Assembly: GCA_039566865.1 (NCBI GenBank)
Contig: CM076943.1
Coordinates: 16,478,001-16,542,000, forward strand
From: Aurelia coerulea
Lineage: Eukaryota; Cnidaria; Scyphozoa; Semaeostomeae; Ulmaridae
Reading direction: 5' to 3'
Length of the DNA stretch: 64,000 bases
This document shows, piece after piece, positions 1-11,879 of this stretch. The position numbers and the translations under genes were made by a program. Under the pieces are notes generated by a model, which saw only the letters and a program-made list of their open reading frames with translations, was not told where the DNA came from and did not search any database. Every line of letters starts with the position of its first letter. Position 1 is the first letter of the stretch.

Positions 1-252
1 ACTAGCTCCACAGTATCTAGTGGATCTCCTTGTACCATATAACAGTTCAAGACAACTGAGGTCCTCCAACAAATCTATGTTGAAAGTACCAGTTACAAAG
101 ACAAAAACCTTTGGAAGCAAAGCAGAGCGTTTACGTATGCTGCACCAACAGTGTGGAATGCATTACCAGAAAATGTAAAGAAAAGCAACAATGTTGAATC
201 CTTCAAAAACCTCCTCAAGTCACACTATTTCAAGATAGCAAATGGAAAATGA
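1..252 (+). pseudogene. C-terminal remnant of a non-LTR retrotransposon reverse transcriptase
   Basis: The + strand encodes the tail typical of jockey/CR1-like RT polyproteins: a segment with LVPY and LRSSNKS, then TVWNALPENVK and a Lys-rich stretch ending in a stop at 250-252. The two parts lie in different frames, with a one-base shift near 115-125, so the copy is dead. The 5' part is outside the window. This tail follows the RT domain in many cnidarian non-LTR elements; the family assignment is from sequence feel only. Confidence 0.75.
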
Positions 253-351
253 CAATTTGGATGCTTTTACTTATTTTTTATTCTTATTAAATAGTATTCT
301 GATGACATTCTATATGAACATGTAACATTTTGTTTTAGATATTAGATTTTA

Positions 352-3300
352 GGCTCTGTTTATATGAGGCGGGCTGGCCCGTTAGCGAGCTGGCTCGCCT
401 CCAAGCCAGCTCGGTTTTATATGAGAAATATGATAGTGAGCCAGCCCCGAGCCAGCCCGGCCCTTGGGTGCCACGTGCCGTTTTTCTTTTGTGTAAATTT
501 GAAAGAATGAGGAAATATTTTCCTGTTCTTTCATTTTTACAAAAGAAAGATTACAGCCTTGGCGCCAAATGTGACAAAGGGTCCTCCATTTTTAGAAACT
601 TAACAAATCTGCTGTGTTCTGCGCGTGCGTTATCGGCGGGCTAGCCCATTTCTTCCGTTTATATGAGAAAAGTCAGCCCGTTTGAGGCGGGATCCCGGCA
701 CTCGATAACCGGGATCTCGGCAAGACGGGCCAGCCCGGCATACATAAACGCAAACTGCTGTTTACAAAGCTGTGACCAGGTAAGTAGGATCTCGCCTGAA
801 GCAAGGCCCCCGATGAGACCAGAAAAGTGGGGGGGCCAAACTTGATACAAAAAATTTATCACAATACAACGTGATGAGCTGCCTTTTTGAACGGCATGAT
901 TTGCCAAAAAGTGGGGGGGGGGGCTTGGCCCCCCGGCCCCCCCCCCGTCGTCGGAGGCCCTGTGAAGGCAGGGCCTGTTTATATTAGGCGGGCGAGCCCG
1001 TTAGCGAGCTGGCTCGCCTTCAGGTGAGATCCTACTTACCTGGTCACAGCTTTGTAAACAGTAGTTTGCGTTTATATGTATGCCGGGCTGGCCCGCCTTG
1101 CCGAGATCCCGGTTATCGAGTGCCGGGATCCCGCCTCAAACGGGCTGACTTTTCTCATATAAACGGAAGAAACGGGCTAGCCCGCCTATAACGCACGCGC
1201 ATAACACAGCAGATTGGACAAACAGGAAATTATTTCCGCATTCTTTCAAATTTACACAAAAGAAAGACGGCACGTGGCACCCAAGGGCCGGGCTGGCTCG
1301 GGGCTGGCTCACTATCGAATGTCTCATTTGTTGGGGATACGTGGCTCAAGTTGACGAGGACGTGGATATCCCCTCGGGGACTATGAACGCATGCGTAGTG
1401 TGTAAATTTTTGCTGATTCGATTACGTAATGCCACTATTTTCATCACGAACTTTTAGTCATTTGAAAGGAAACTGGAAGTCAGACATTGAAACGAAACCA
1501 CATCCGCCACAGAACAATCAATTTTAGACGAGAGAACAATGGGTGAAAGGTTTTTAATCAGAATCGCTTGCGATAGCGCTTCATGGAAGTTTGGCAAAGA
1601 AATGTATTTATCAGCATAGCCGTCAAATCTTTTCTTTTGTCAAAAGCTCCCGTGGGGTTGTGACTCACGCTCTGATCAGATCGCATTTTCTCCTATGATT
1701 GACCAATCAGATGCCGCCGTTGTGTTTACTTCCGCGTTTCACAGCAAAACTTAGGCCATTTTCAGCCGTTTTGACCACTCTCCGGAAAAAATCATTGCAC
1801 GATCGGATAAATCGAATTTCGTCAAAATTTCAATTGGAGAAGATTCTCCATGCTTTGGACCATAAGTGTTTTCGGTATGGCTTTGCGATCACTAAAAATA
1901 GCAGAATTGTGGCATTTTTAAGCTCACTGCAGTCATTCATCGGTTACAGACTCTATGATTAGCAAAAAGAAGAGTAGAAAATTGAAAACCTGAAAAAGAA
2001 CTAGTGCATACACATACCTCAGATGGATTTAATAACAAACATCCACTTTTTCTGCCGCGATCTACAGCGAGTTTCACCAGCAAATAACACAGTCAACAAA
2101 AATAGGCGCGAGAACTTGAATGATCAGCTACATGCCATCGTCGAGTGAGAACAGCATCCGATTCCAATGAACAGAAATATGAATAAATCAACGGTGAATA
2201 ACGAATACATGAACTTGCCATATGCTGAAGATTACGGGAGTAGCTGTACGTGCACTCTGGCCCAGAAAGAACAATTTTGTGATGTCTTTTTCGATAAACC
2301 ATCTGTGGATAAACCGTGCCACCATTCCTTTATCCAACTGCGGCTTTCGTTGCCAGATGGAAACCGGCAATAACATTACCAAAACGATGTACGAATTGAT
2401 CGGTCCCATCCCATCTTTTATTGCAAGAAAAATATCTATCGTCTTATGGTCTAGCAGGCTAGCAGCTTCATGAAACAGAACTGAAATGCTAGGTTTAGTG
2501 TTCTTACGAATACGAATAACAAGAAGAAATGTACATCTTATTTTCGTAACGAGTAAAAAAGATCGATCTTTTCGACATTTGAAATACTATTTATAGAAAC
2601 TCCTCATGTCAATTTCACATTTTGGGCGGATATCATCAAAAATATTTTATCTTTTAGAAGTCCTTCGTTAGAAAATCACCCCTTCACAGTCAAGCAACAC
2701 AGTAGCATCAAAGCAAAGTTGGGCAGTTTGCAAACTCATTGCCCATTCATGGAAGAAAACGCCTATTTTTGTAAGATTCTACATTTTTCATCCAATAAAG
2801 AAAGCTCCTCAAAATTCTCACTTTCTGAGTACAAAATGTTTCGTAAGAGTTTCTTAAAAGTTCTCTCAAATTTCTATCGGTGGTGCAGGATCCCTGGGAT
2901 CTCCTGTGCCTTAGACAAAAATTGTGCAGCAAATTATGAAATCATGCCACAACAGTGTAGATCACATACGAAATCTCATGTAAGAAGTTACCAAACGAAA
3001 AGTGAAATTTATTTGTTTCAGTTTCCAAAATTTTATGTTTACTTCAGGCCTGGTTCTAATAAAACAATTTCTTGCAAGGTTCCCAAATTTTCGAAATTCC
3101 AACTGACAGTTTGTCGACGTTCATTCAGAACCACATTTTGAACCAATGAATTGTTAAAAAACGAAATAATAACAAAAATTATTGCATTTTAGTAATAGTT
3201 GAGTTGGTATTGCAATTTCTGGTTGAAAACATTTTTTGCAACTAATAACTTACTTTGAAAAAGTTCCTTAAATTTGAAATGACCTTTCATCGCTTCTAAT

Positions 3301-5411
3301 AGATTTAATTTATGGAAGAGGCAGCAACGGTTTCCTTCAAGCAGTTTCCTGCAGAAAAAGTGTATGCTGTTGCATTGATAGAGGTCCGCTATCATAGGAA
3401 AAATGTCAAGAAACTGAACTCTCAGGTCACCTAGAATATAAAATCTTTGAAACTGGAACATAATAACTTCACTTTTCATTTAGTAATTTCTTACACGAGA
3501 CTTCGTATGTGATCTACACTATTGTGGCATAATTTGCCGCACAATTTTTGTCTAAGGCACAGGAGATCCCAGAGATCCTACACCACCGATAGAAATTTGA
3601 GGGGAACTTTTAAGAAACTCTTACGAAACATTTTGTACTCAGAAAGTGAGAATTTTGAGGAGCTTTCTTTATTGGATGAAAGTTGTAGAATCTTACAAAA
3701 AATAGGGTTGTTCTTCCATGAATGGGCAATGAGTTTGCAAACTGCCCAACTTTGCTTCGATGCTACTGTGTTGCTTGACTGTGAAGGGGTGATTTTCTAG
3801 CGAAGGACTCCTAAAAGATAAAATATTTTTGATGATATCCGCCCAAAATGTGAAATTGACATGAGGAGTTTCTATAAATAGTATTTCAAATGTCGAAAAG
3901 ATCGATCTTTTTTACTCGTTACGAAAATAAGATGTACATTTCTTGTTTTCTTCTTGTTATTCGTATTCGTAAGAACACTAAACCTAGCATTTCAGTTCTG
4001 TTTCATGAAGCTGCTAGCCTGCTAGACCATAAGACGATAGATATTTTTCTTGCAATAAAAGATGGGATGGGATCGATCAATTCGTACATCGTTTTGGTAA
4101 TGTTATTGCCGGTTTCCATCTAGCCTGCGTGCAGATAGCCGCAGTTGGATAAAGGAATAGTGGCACGGTTTATCCACAGATGGTTTATCGAAAGAGACAT
4201 CACAAAATTGTTCTTTCTGGGCCAGAGTGGACGTACAGCTACTCCCGTAATCTTCAGCATATGGCAAGTTCATGTATTCGTTATTCACCGTTGATTTATT
4301 CATAATTCTGTTCATTGGAATCGGATGCTGTTCTCACTCGACGATGGCATGTAGCTGATCATTCAAGTTCTCGCGCTTATTTTTGTTGACTGTGTTATTT
4401 GCTGGTGAAACTCGCTGTAGATCGCGGCAGAAAAAGTGGATGTTTGTTATTAAATCCATCTGAGGTATGTGTATGCACTAGTTCTTTTTCAGGTTTTCAA
4501 TTTTCTACTCTTCTTTTTGCTAATCATAGAGTCTGTAACCGATGAATGACTGCAGTGAGCTTAAAAATGCCACAATTCTGCTATTTTTAGTGATCGCAAA
4601 GCCATACCGAAAACACTTATGGTCCAAAGCATGGAGAATCTTCTCCAATTGAAATTTTGACGAAATTCGATTTATCCGATCGTGCAATGATTTTTTCCGG
4701 AGAGTGGTCAAAACGGCCGAAAATGGCCTAAGTTTTGCTGCGAAACGCGGAAGTAAACACAACGACGGCATTTGATTGGTCAATCATAGGAGAAAATGCG
4801 ATCTGATCAGAGCGTGAGTCAGAACCCCACGGGATCTTTTGACAAAAGAAAAGATTTGACGGCTATGCTGTATTTATCTGGTTAAGAAATGATATTTATA
4901 TGCCAACTTAACTTTGCTTGGTTTGCTTCAAATGGCCTCCTTGAAATTTAACGGGGCTTTCCATACACGGAGCGCTATCTTGTTTTGCCTAGGCCAATTT
5001 ATCAACGCAAGACCAAAACCGTTCAACATTTACTTCTGTGCCAAGCTTCCAGAAAGGTCCATCATGAAATCTTTGTTTGCAGTTTCTTGTGGGCATATAT
5101 CAAACATAACTGCAGTTAAGAATTGATAAAATATATGCTAAGTTTCCCGCACATCGAGCTGCGAATCTTCCCCGACTGCTTGCTGTCACTGCAACTTTCT
5201 TCGCAACGGCTGCAGATATTTAAATGATTGAATTATGTCCACAGCGCATGCGTTCATAGTCCCCGTGCTGATTGGCTGTCAAGTTGACCAAAAAACAAAG
5301 CTGAAAAACAATACGGGGAGTACCATGTATCCCCAACAATCATGTAAAACTGAGCTGGCTTGGAGGCGAGCCAGCTCGCTAACGGGCCAGCCCGTCTCAT
5401 ATAAACAGGCC
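352..5411. mobile_element. 5-kb nested palindromic DNA transposon (non-autonomous, Harbinger-like ends)
   Basis: The terminal inverted repeats are about 70 bp. The left begins GGCTCTGTTTATATGAG at 352 and the right is its complement ending at 5411 (GGCCTGTTTATATGAG read inward). TTTA abuts both ends (348-351 and 5412-5415). Inside, positions about 1612-3240 are repeated in reverse complement at about 3245-4872, so the element is mostly one great hairpin. No transposase frame was seen. The matching short open frames in the two arms (1699-1962 + and 4520-4783 -) are consequences of the duplication. The end sequence matches the MITEs at 56004-56396 and 57142-57469, one of which has a TTA duplication, suggesting PIF/Harbinger machinery. 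Confidence 0.7.
430..1325. mobile_element. Foldback element nested in the left arm of the 5-kb palindrome
   Basis: Positions about 440-800 recur in reverse complement at about 1020-1316, for example the stretch with CACGTGCCG near 474 and its complement near 1270. The block is absent from the right arm of the surrounding 5-kb element, where the sequence on either side of it is contiguous (5325-5350). It is therefore a later insertion. The centre (810-970) holds G-run/C-run stems and another GGGCCTGTTTATATTAG-type terminus at 972. Confidence 0.6.
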
Positions 5412-5415
5412 TTTA

Positions 5416-6045
5416 GTAGTGTTTGATGAGGACAAAATTCAAATATTTAAAAACATCTTAAACAAACCGGTAAAAGAACAGGATTTAAAGGACCTTGCAG
5501 AATTTGTATACCCGTCAGAAATAAAAATAAATTGCTTCAATATAGACAATTCAGAATAGATAGAATTAATAAGGAAACAAAGTAAAATTAATGAGATGAT
5601 CATTTGTCTTCTGGATGCTAGATTACAGAAAACTAAATATATATCTCTATTATTACACCTTTCGTTCTTGTTGTCGTTTTGTTAACTATACCTATATATG
5701 TTTCATTTTATTCGACTTAGCCTGAATATACAATTGGTACTTGCGTATCTTGTATGTTTTTGGTTACCAGAACCATTAGTATTTGGTTGATCAATATATG
5801 GATGGACTGAATTGAATTAAAATAGTAAATCATGGATCAGAATCAAATCGAACGTGATATGCTCGTTTCCATGCCAACCCCTTACAAGCAAACAAGCTTT
5901 TCGCATCTAAGTTAGCCATTGACTGATAGATTAACATTTTAGTTTTGAATATCATTTGAATATAGTTATAACTCCAATTGTTTGGCATTTCCTGGCAAGA
6001 AATAATCAAAACAAGGGGCTTTAAAAACCAATTGGAGCGTTTAGC
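5416..6045. other. Intergenic AT-rich DNA
   Basis: I see no convincing coding frame, RNA gene or repeat structure in this stretch. Confidence 0.5.
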
Positions 6046-6400
6046 TTAAAGGGGCTGGATAAGAAATACGTAAACAAATCCACGGTTTGTGCATCAAATA
6101 TCAAATTTTGAAAGGAGAAATTCCTTTGTAATTAGCTAAATTCAAAAGGAAAGATCCTTATCTAGATACGGGCTGATCTTTGGGTGAAAGATCATCAAAA
6201 ATACTTGTTGGAAATCCATTTATATCACAGCAATCCCAGAACATATGGAGATCTAATTTGTATCAGAAGAAAATGCAAAGGCGAATCTCCACGATGATAC
6301 ATTTATTTTGAATTTTCATTGAATAGTCACGATAAATTAGCTCATCAGAAAACAGCCAAATCAAAAGTTTCCCCGACAGTTTCTTATCCAGCCCCTTTAA
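6046..6400. mobile_element. TTAA-flanked MITE
   Basis: The element opens TTAAAGGGGCTGGATAAGAAA... at 6046 and closes with the complement ...TTTCTTATCCAGCCCCTTTAA at 6400. TTAA at both borders is the target duplication of piggyBac and Kolobok transposons. It has no coding capacity. Related TIRs (AGGGGC) occur at 37421-38277. Confidence 0.7.
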
Positions 6401-6884
6401 TAGCTTTGACATGTTTCGACTGATAACTGAGCGGCTTTAAAGATAAACTAAGCGAAAGTGACATTCAATTACGTCATTGTGTTATGAAGCAACGTCATGT
6501 GCTTTATATAAAATGTACTTTTGATTTATGGAACAATTCAGAAGTCACATATTCGGCTCCTGGTACGATTCAAAGTTGCATTATTGTGAAACTGGACCAC
6601 TGAGATTAAATCTCATGTGCTCAACTGAATGAAAAGAAAGTTTGTTTCCTGGAACATTTTACATTTTTCGGTTCCTGATACATTTCACTGTTGCACTTTC
6701 CGTTTCTAAACCTATCAGAGGGCAAATAACAAATAATAATCTCGTATTGTTCAATGATAGATTGCTGGCGCTTAGATAACTTGAATTTGTTCTCATCACG
6801 ACCAGCGAAGATATAAACACGTTACGGAATCCGTCAAAAGTTTACATTTAACAAGCTGACAGTTATCAACAGAAGCAGAGAAAC

Positions 6885-7943
6885 ATGACAATGAATCGTT
6901 CATTGCTAACAGCGACTCTCATATCCAACAGCACTAACGTACAACAACACAAGGAAGAAATCTTTTCACCCGGAGTTGAATGGTTTGTGAAATCATTAAT
7001 GGTCACTATTTCGCTACTTGGAATAATTGGGAATGGTTTCATGTGTTATTTCTTTGCCAAGAAAAGAATCCGACGCACATCTTTCAACATGCTTCTACTC
7101 AATTTATCGATTGCCGATTTGTTGGTGGATGTTTTCGCCTACCCTTTGTACTTCGTCGATTTGAAAGCATTACGAGGTTACCCAACGGTGACTGCCAATG
7201 TCCTGTGTTCATTCCCCCCATCCACGAGTGGAGTTGCTTTTGCTGTTTCAATCTTGACTCTTACGTATATATCAATAAATCGATTTGTTTATGTCAGGTA
7301 TCCTTTGAAAACTGCTTGGTTCAAGTCACGCAAAACAACCTGTTGTACCTTGCTTATGATATGGGCTGTCAGCATTGGTTACATCATGCCCTATGCTTTA
7401 GCATTCCAGTTTGATGCGAAAATTGCCTTCTGCAAGAGAGAATGGCCAAAGGATATCAATGTTAACCTGTGGATGGCAACTATCTTAGTTGCAGGGCTTA
7501 TCGTGCCTTTATTTGTGATGCTCATCACATTTGTGTCTACTCTGCGCAGGCTTAAAACAATGACCATAGAGCAAAGAGAAACTATGAAGAAGAAAAAACG
7601 CGCTGTGAGACTCCTTGGTTTTCTCACCCTGGCTTTTGCCATTTGCTCCGGTCCCACATTGATCTGCTTGCCTCTCTCAGTAAGATTTAAATCCTTCTGG
7701 GGCAAGGGAGTCAAAGGAGAATACCAGAAATTGAGGGTTATGCCCATCTTGTTCCTGTTGAATTTAGCCAATACGGTGGCAGATCCTGTGTTGTATGGCT
7801 ACTTAAACCATGAGTTTCAGAAGTGTTTCAAGGAGGTTCTAGCTGACATTAAATCAGGGTTTGGAATTAGAGGCAGGCCAGAAGAGAATGATACAGCAAC
7901 ACTGGAATTCAATGAACAACAACCAAATCTAAACATACAATGA
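6885..7943 (+). CDS. Intronless class A (rhodopsin-like) G-protein-coupled receptor
   Basis: A single open frame of 352 codons encodes a seven-helix receptor. Visible landmarks are two N-glycosylation sites in a short N-terminus (N4, N15), TM1 with G-N50, TM2 LSIAD78, Cys108 at the top of TM3, and Cys183 in the second extracellular loop as its likely disulfide partner. W160 sits in TM4, Pro257 in TM6, and D300-P-V-L-Y304 in TM7. The basic third loop (KKKK at 235-238) and helix 8 are typical. Departures from the family norm are N132-R133-F134 in place of DRY, no Trp before Pro257 (CSGP rather than CWxP), and DPxxY in place of NPxxY. Ligand and G-protein partner cannot be read from sequence; peptide-receptor-like cnidarian GPCRs are the closest fit by type. 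The start is the first Met of the frame, with an AACATG context. Confidence 0.9.
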   Translation: MTMNRSLLTATLISNSTNVQQHKEEIFSPGVEWFVKSLMVTISLLGIIGNGFMCYFFAKKRIRRTSFNMLLLNLSIADLLVDVFAYPLYFVDLKALRGYPTVTANVLCSFPPSTSGVAFAVSILTLTYISINRFVYVRYPLKTAWFKSRKTTCCTLLMIWAVSIGYIMPYALAFQFDAKIAFCKREWPKDINVNLWMATILVAGLIVPLFVMLITFVSTLRRLKTMTIEQRETMKKKKRAVRLLGFLTLAFAICSGPTLICLPLSVRFKSFWGKGVKGEYQKLRVMPILFLLNLANTVADPVLYGYLNHEFQKCFKEVLADIKSGFGIRGRPEENDTATLEFNEQQPNLNIQ

Positions 7944-8451
7944 AAGTGAGCCCAGATCTTTCATGTGAGAGGCAGGAGTTGATACCAATACAGCACCTAC
8001 CCCTTTATATAAACGTTTACGTTATACCAGGCGAGTGGAAAAAGCGCCTGGCGTTTGAAAAAATGCACTCCCTGAATATCAAAGCAATAATATTAAAAAA
8101 TGTCTTGTTTCATTGCCGATATGTTCAATTGGGTTCAGTAATTTACCCTGCTTTAATCAGCCTTTCCTTCCCATTAATATGAGAGATTTTCTGCAGAAAG
8201 CCCCTTTCGAAAAAAATGCAAAAACGAGAGAAAACGACGAGCAAAACTTCCTTGGTTTCCTTTACGTGTATTCGTGCATTTTCTCCTCTTGGAAGAATGG
8301 AATCCCCCTGAATAAGTTATTCACACTAGGGGGAAGACTTGTTTATCCCCTCAAGGGGAAAGCACGTGCTAAAGCATGTTCAAGTCATTGCTGTAAGGCA
8401 AAAAAGCAACTGTGCAACTGTGCAACCGTGCAATTACTGAATTGATTTCCC
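7944..8451. other. GPCR 3' flank containing a dispersed repeat copy
   Basis: This is the probable 3' UTR and downstream DNA. Positions about 8058-8345 match, in reverse complement, 59465-59826 in intron 22 of CYFIP, including the shared string GAGAGATTTTCTGCAGAAAG. No gene seen. Confidence 0.55.
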
Positions 8452-8568
8452 GGCCCGGTTGTTCAAAACTGGTATTAGGCTAATGCCGGATTAGGACTAT
8501 GCAAATGACTACAGAATCATGCCTTTAATCCAAGATTAGCGCTAATCGTGGTTTGAACAACCCGGCCC
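8452..8568. mobile_element. Short inverted-repeat MITE
   Basis: GGCCCGGTTGTTCAAA at 8452 is mirrored by TTTGAACAACCCGGCCC at 8552-8568. The interior has further TTAGGCTAAT-type stems. Non-coding. Confidence 0.6.
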
Positions 8569-9087
8569 TCAACATTTCATTCCACTGCCCACTAAACGTG
8601 TTTAGATTTATTGACTCACCCGGTAAATAGAATTGACTCACCATTGCTGTTATATTATGTGAAGCACGCTTCTTCAAAAAATCTTGTTTGCAAGAGTGCA
8701 GATTTTTCTCATTATGTGTGCTCCGCCAATTTCCTTTTACCTTTGAAATTGCTAATGACTTGAATTTCACATGAAATTAGATGTTTTTTTTTCCAATCTA
8801 GAATCTTGGTGCTCAAACAAATAATTTAGTACGCACGTTGTCAAGGGTGTCTATTCACATGAATACTAATATTTAGAGATTATTAAATTTTCACGAGAGC
8901 AATCTGCAGTCATTTTGCCACGATAATTAATTTTACTCATATTACAATTCAATAGATTTAATCACGTGATTGTGATTGTTTGCATCAAAGTCCATCTAGT
9001 TGCCAAGATTAAAGACCATAGCTACTACATCATCATCATCATCGTCAAAAAGCTAAAATGCACTACCTATACTACAAGGTATTACCA

Positions 9088-9115
9088 AGGTATGGCAAGG
9101 TATGGCAAGGTATGG
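9088..9115 (+). repeat. Short tandem repeat, unit near AAGGTATGGC
   Basis: Three tandem copies of a roughly 10-bp unit abut the left border of the TTAA palindrome. Confidence 0.7.
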
Positions 9116-10797
9116 TTAACCCTCTCAGGCGCTGTGTCCCACTTTTGACTTTTCTCGTCCCACTCATAGTGAAAAAATCAAAGTTGTCAGAAATCAATGA
9201 AACTTGGCACAAAGCTCAATTTCAGGGCCCTGATTTCGAATCTGCTTTCAATTTTTGAAAATTTTGTCACATTTTGTCTCTACGTGGCTCTAAAACTGGA
9301 ACAAATAACAAATACCTGGTGAATTTACAGTGATGGTCAAACATGCTCGAAATTGCACGAAACTTTACAAAAAACACCATTCTTGGCCACTGAGTTAAAA
9401 CCAACTGTCACTTTTTCCAATTACTGTCCCTATGTGTCTCCATGTGGCTCTAAAAGTGGAACAAACAGCAAATGCACTGTTGAATTGGGACCAATTATCA
9501 GAATGGCTCAAAATTGCGGGAAAATTCGTAGGAAACATAGTTTTACGTCCCTGGATTTGAATCTGCTGTCACATATTTAAGATTTTGTCACCTAATGTCT
9601 CTATGTGGCTCTAAAAGTGGAACAAACAGCAAATGCACTGTCGAATTGGGGCCAATGATCAGAATGGCTCAAAATTGCGGGAAAATCCGTAGGAAACACA
9701 GTTTTACGTCCCGGAATTGGAATCTGCTGTCACATATTTAAGATTTTGTCACCTAATGTCTCTATGTGGCTCTAAAAGTGGAACAAACAGCAAATGCACT
9801 GTCGAATTGGGGCCAATGATCAGAATTGCTCAAAATTGCGGGAAAATTCGTAGGAAACATAGTTTTACGTCCCTGGATTTGAATCTGCTGTCACATATTC
9901 AAGATTTTGTCACCTAATGTCTCTATGTGGCTCTAAAAGTGGAACAAACAGTAAATGCATTTACTGTTTGTCCCACTTTTAGAGCCACATAGAGACATTA
10001 GGTGACAAAATCTTAAATATGTGACAGCAGATTCAAATCCAGGGATGTAAAACTGTGTTTCCTACGAATTTTCCCGCAATTTTGAGCCATTCTGATCATA
10101 GGCCCCAATTCGACAGTGCATTTGCTGTTTGTCCCACTTTTAGAGCCACATAGAGACATTAAGTGACAAAATCTTAAATATGTGACAGCAGATTCCAATT
10201 CAGGGACGTAAAACTGTGTTTCCTACGAATTTTCCGTAATTTTGAGCCATTCTGATAATTGGCCCCAATTCGACAGTGCATTTGCTGTTTGTTCCACTTT
10301 TAGAGCCACATAGAGACATTTGGTGACAAAATCTTAAATAGGTGATAGCAGATTCGAATTCAGGGACGTAAAACTGTGTTTCCTACGAATTTTCCCGTAA
10401 TTTTGAGCCATTCTGATAATTGGCCCCAATTCGTCATTGCATTTGCTGTTTGTTCCACTTTTAGAGCCACATGGAGACACAGAGGGACAGTAATTGGAAA
10501 AAGTGACAGTAGGTTTTAACTCAGTGGCCAAGAATGGTGTTTTTGTAAAGTTTCGTGCAATTTCGAGCATGTTTGACCATCGCTGTTAATTCACCAGGTA
10601 TTTGTTATTTGTTCCAGTTTTAGAGCCACGTAGAGACAAAATGTGACAAAATTTTCAAAAATTGAAAGCAGATTCGAAATCAGGGCCCTGAAATTGAGCT
10701 TTGTGCCAAGTTTCATTGATTTCTGACAACTTTGATTTTTTCTCTATGAGTGGGACGAGAAAAGTCAAAAGTGGGACACAGCGCCTGAGAGGGTTAA
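9116..10797. mobile_element. TTAA-bounded palindromic element with internal 161-bp tandem units
   Basis: The left end reads TTAACCCTCTCAGGCGC (9116) and the right end is its complement ending TTAA at 10797. The symmetry axis is at 9957/9958 inside GTAAATGCATTTAC, so the arms are about 841 bp each with essentially no spacer. Each arm contains tandem units of 161 bp: AATCTGCTGTC recurs at 9560, 9721 and 9882, and the mirror units recur at 161/160-bp spacing near 10002, 10163 and 10323. TTAA plus a CCC-starting terminus fits a piggyBac-type non-autonomous element. The open frames inside are repeats of the unit, not genes. Confidence 0.8.
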
Positions 10798-10886
10798 AGA
10801 ACAACAACGGATAAAATGAGGGTAGTGGAATCCATCCCCCCTCCCCTTCATCATGTATTAACACTTAAAACCTCCCAGGTGCGCAA

Positions 10887-11145
10887 GGGCCTATTTATAT
10901 GAGCCCGCCAAACGGACGTCCCGCCAAGAGAGATTTCACTGCCTGTTGAAATTTATAGAAAAGTTTGGTTTTGTTTATATGGATAAGCGAGCCAGCTCGG
11001 TAAGCGTGATCTCACTGGAGCACTGCCGACATCTTTGTATGCAGGATGAAAAGTTTCCCATATATGTTAACAAAACACTCCAGCCCAGTAACCGAGACAA
11101 AAACGTCTTTCCTGCTCATGCGCTTCTAATTTAGACAATGAGACT
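10887..11145. mobile_element. Truncated Harbinger-like MITE
   Basis: It begins GGGCCTATTTATATGAGCCCGCC and continues with a region resembling the MITE at 57142-57469 (GAGCACTG, then the CTCATGCGCTTCTAAT-like stretch). No matching right terminus was found. Confidence 0.5.
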
Positions 11146-11359
11146 CTAGATAAGGCATTGATCTTGTTGTTAGCTTTTTGACATAATTTTGCCACATGTT
11201 GGTCGAATTTTAGTCTCGAGTCTATGATAATCCCCAATAACTAAACACTACTGACAATATCAATAGATACATTTCCAATATTGGGAACAATATTATCATT
11301 TGTCTTCAAACAGAGAAGCATAGCTTGAAATTTTGATGGATGTTCATACTAACTTAACC

Positions 11360-11729
11360 CCCGGGGGGGCACCCCCATACTTGACCTGACGGGATGTGCC
11401 GCTCAACAGGGTGTCCTTTTACGGTAAAAATTATGCGACAGGGTGTCCTTTTCTAACGAAAATTATGCGACAGGGTATTATAATAGGTACAAAATTTATG
11501 TGACTGGGTATCACAAGCAAAAATTGCGTTCTACACTATATTTGAGATGCAGAATTTTTATGCGACAGGGTATCATAAGCAAAAATTGCGTTCTACACTA
11601 TATTTGAGTTGCAAAATTTTTATGCGACAGGGTATACTTTTGGCCTATTTTTTATGCGACAGGGTGCAGGGTGTGGAGAGGTTTTCCGCACACCCCTGTC
11701 ACTTCCCTAGGCAAGTACCCCCCCCCCGG
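11360..11729. mobile_element. hAT-like MITE with CCCGGGG ends
   Basis: The element starts CCCGGGGGGGCAC and ends in a C-run then GG. It is flanked by an exact 8-bp duplication, ACTTAACC, at 11352-11359 and 11730-11737. Inside are tandem stretches around TATGCGACAGGGTAT. It shares terminal structure with 15665-15959 and 18537-18895. Eight-bp duplications are the hallmark of hAT transposition. Confidence 0.75.
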
Positions 11730-11879
11730 ACTTAACCTTACTGTCAGTCAGTGCGTTCAGCGGCTGCTGCTAACTAGGGATACTATCAGTGGAGTTGAAA
11801 ATGTTTAAAAAGACCAGTTAAAAAAGGTTTTGTAAGCTTTTACTTTGCTACCTTTTCATCAGAAATTTGACACTGATTA

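Noticed and set aside
6500..6815. TATA-like words TTTATATAAA (about 6502) and GATATAAAC (about 6809) as a GPCR promoter
   Set aside because: AT-rich DNA makes such words common; nothing decides between them.
9560..10323. Regularly spaced repeats considered as a CRISPR-like array
   Set aside because: The units are contiguous 161-bp tandem copies without unique spacers, in eukaryotic DNA, inside a transposon.
9353..10570. Repeated frames with CGSKSGTNSKCTVELGP in both strands of the palindrome
   Set aside because: The peptide repeats because the 161-bp DNA unit repeats; opposite arms give the same peptide from the opposite strand. No start or splice context.
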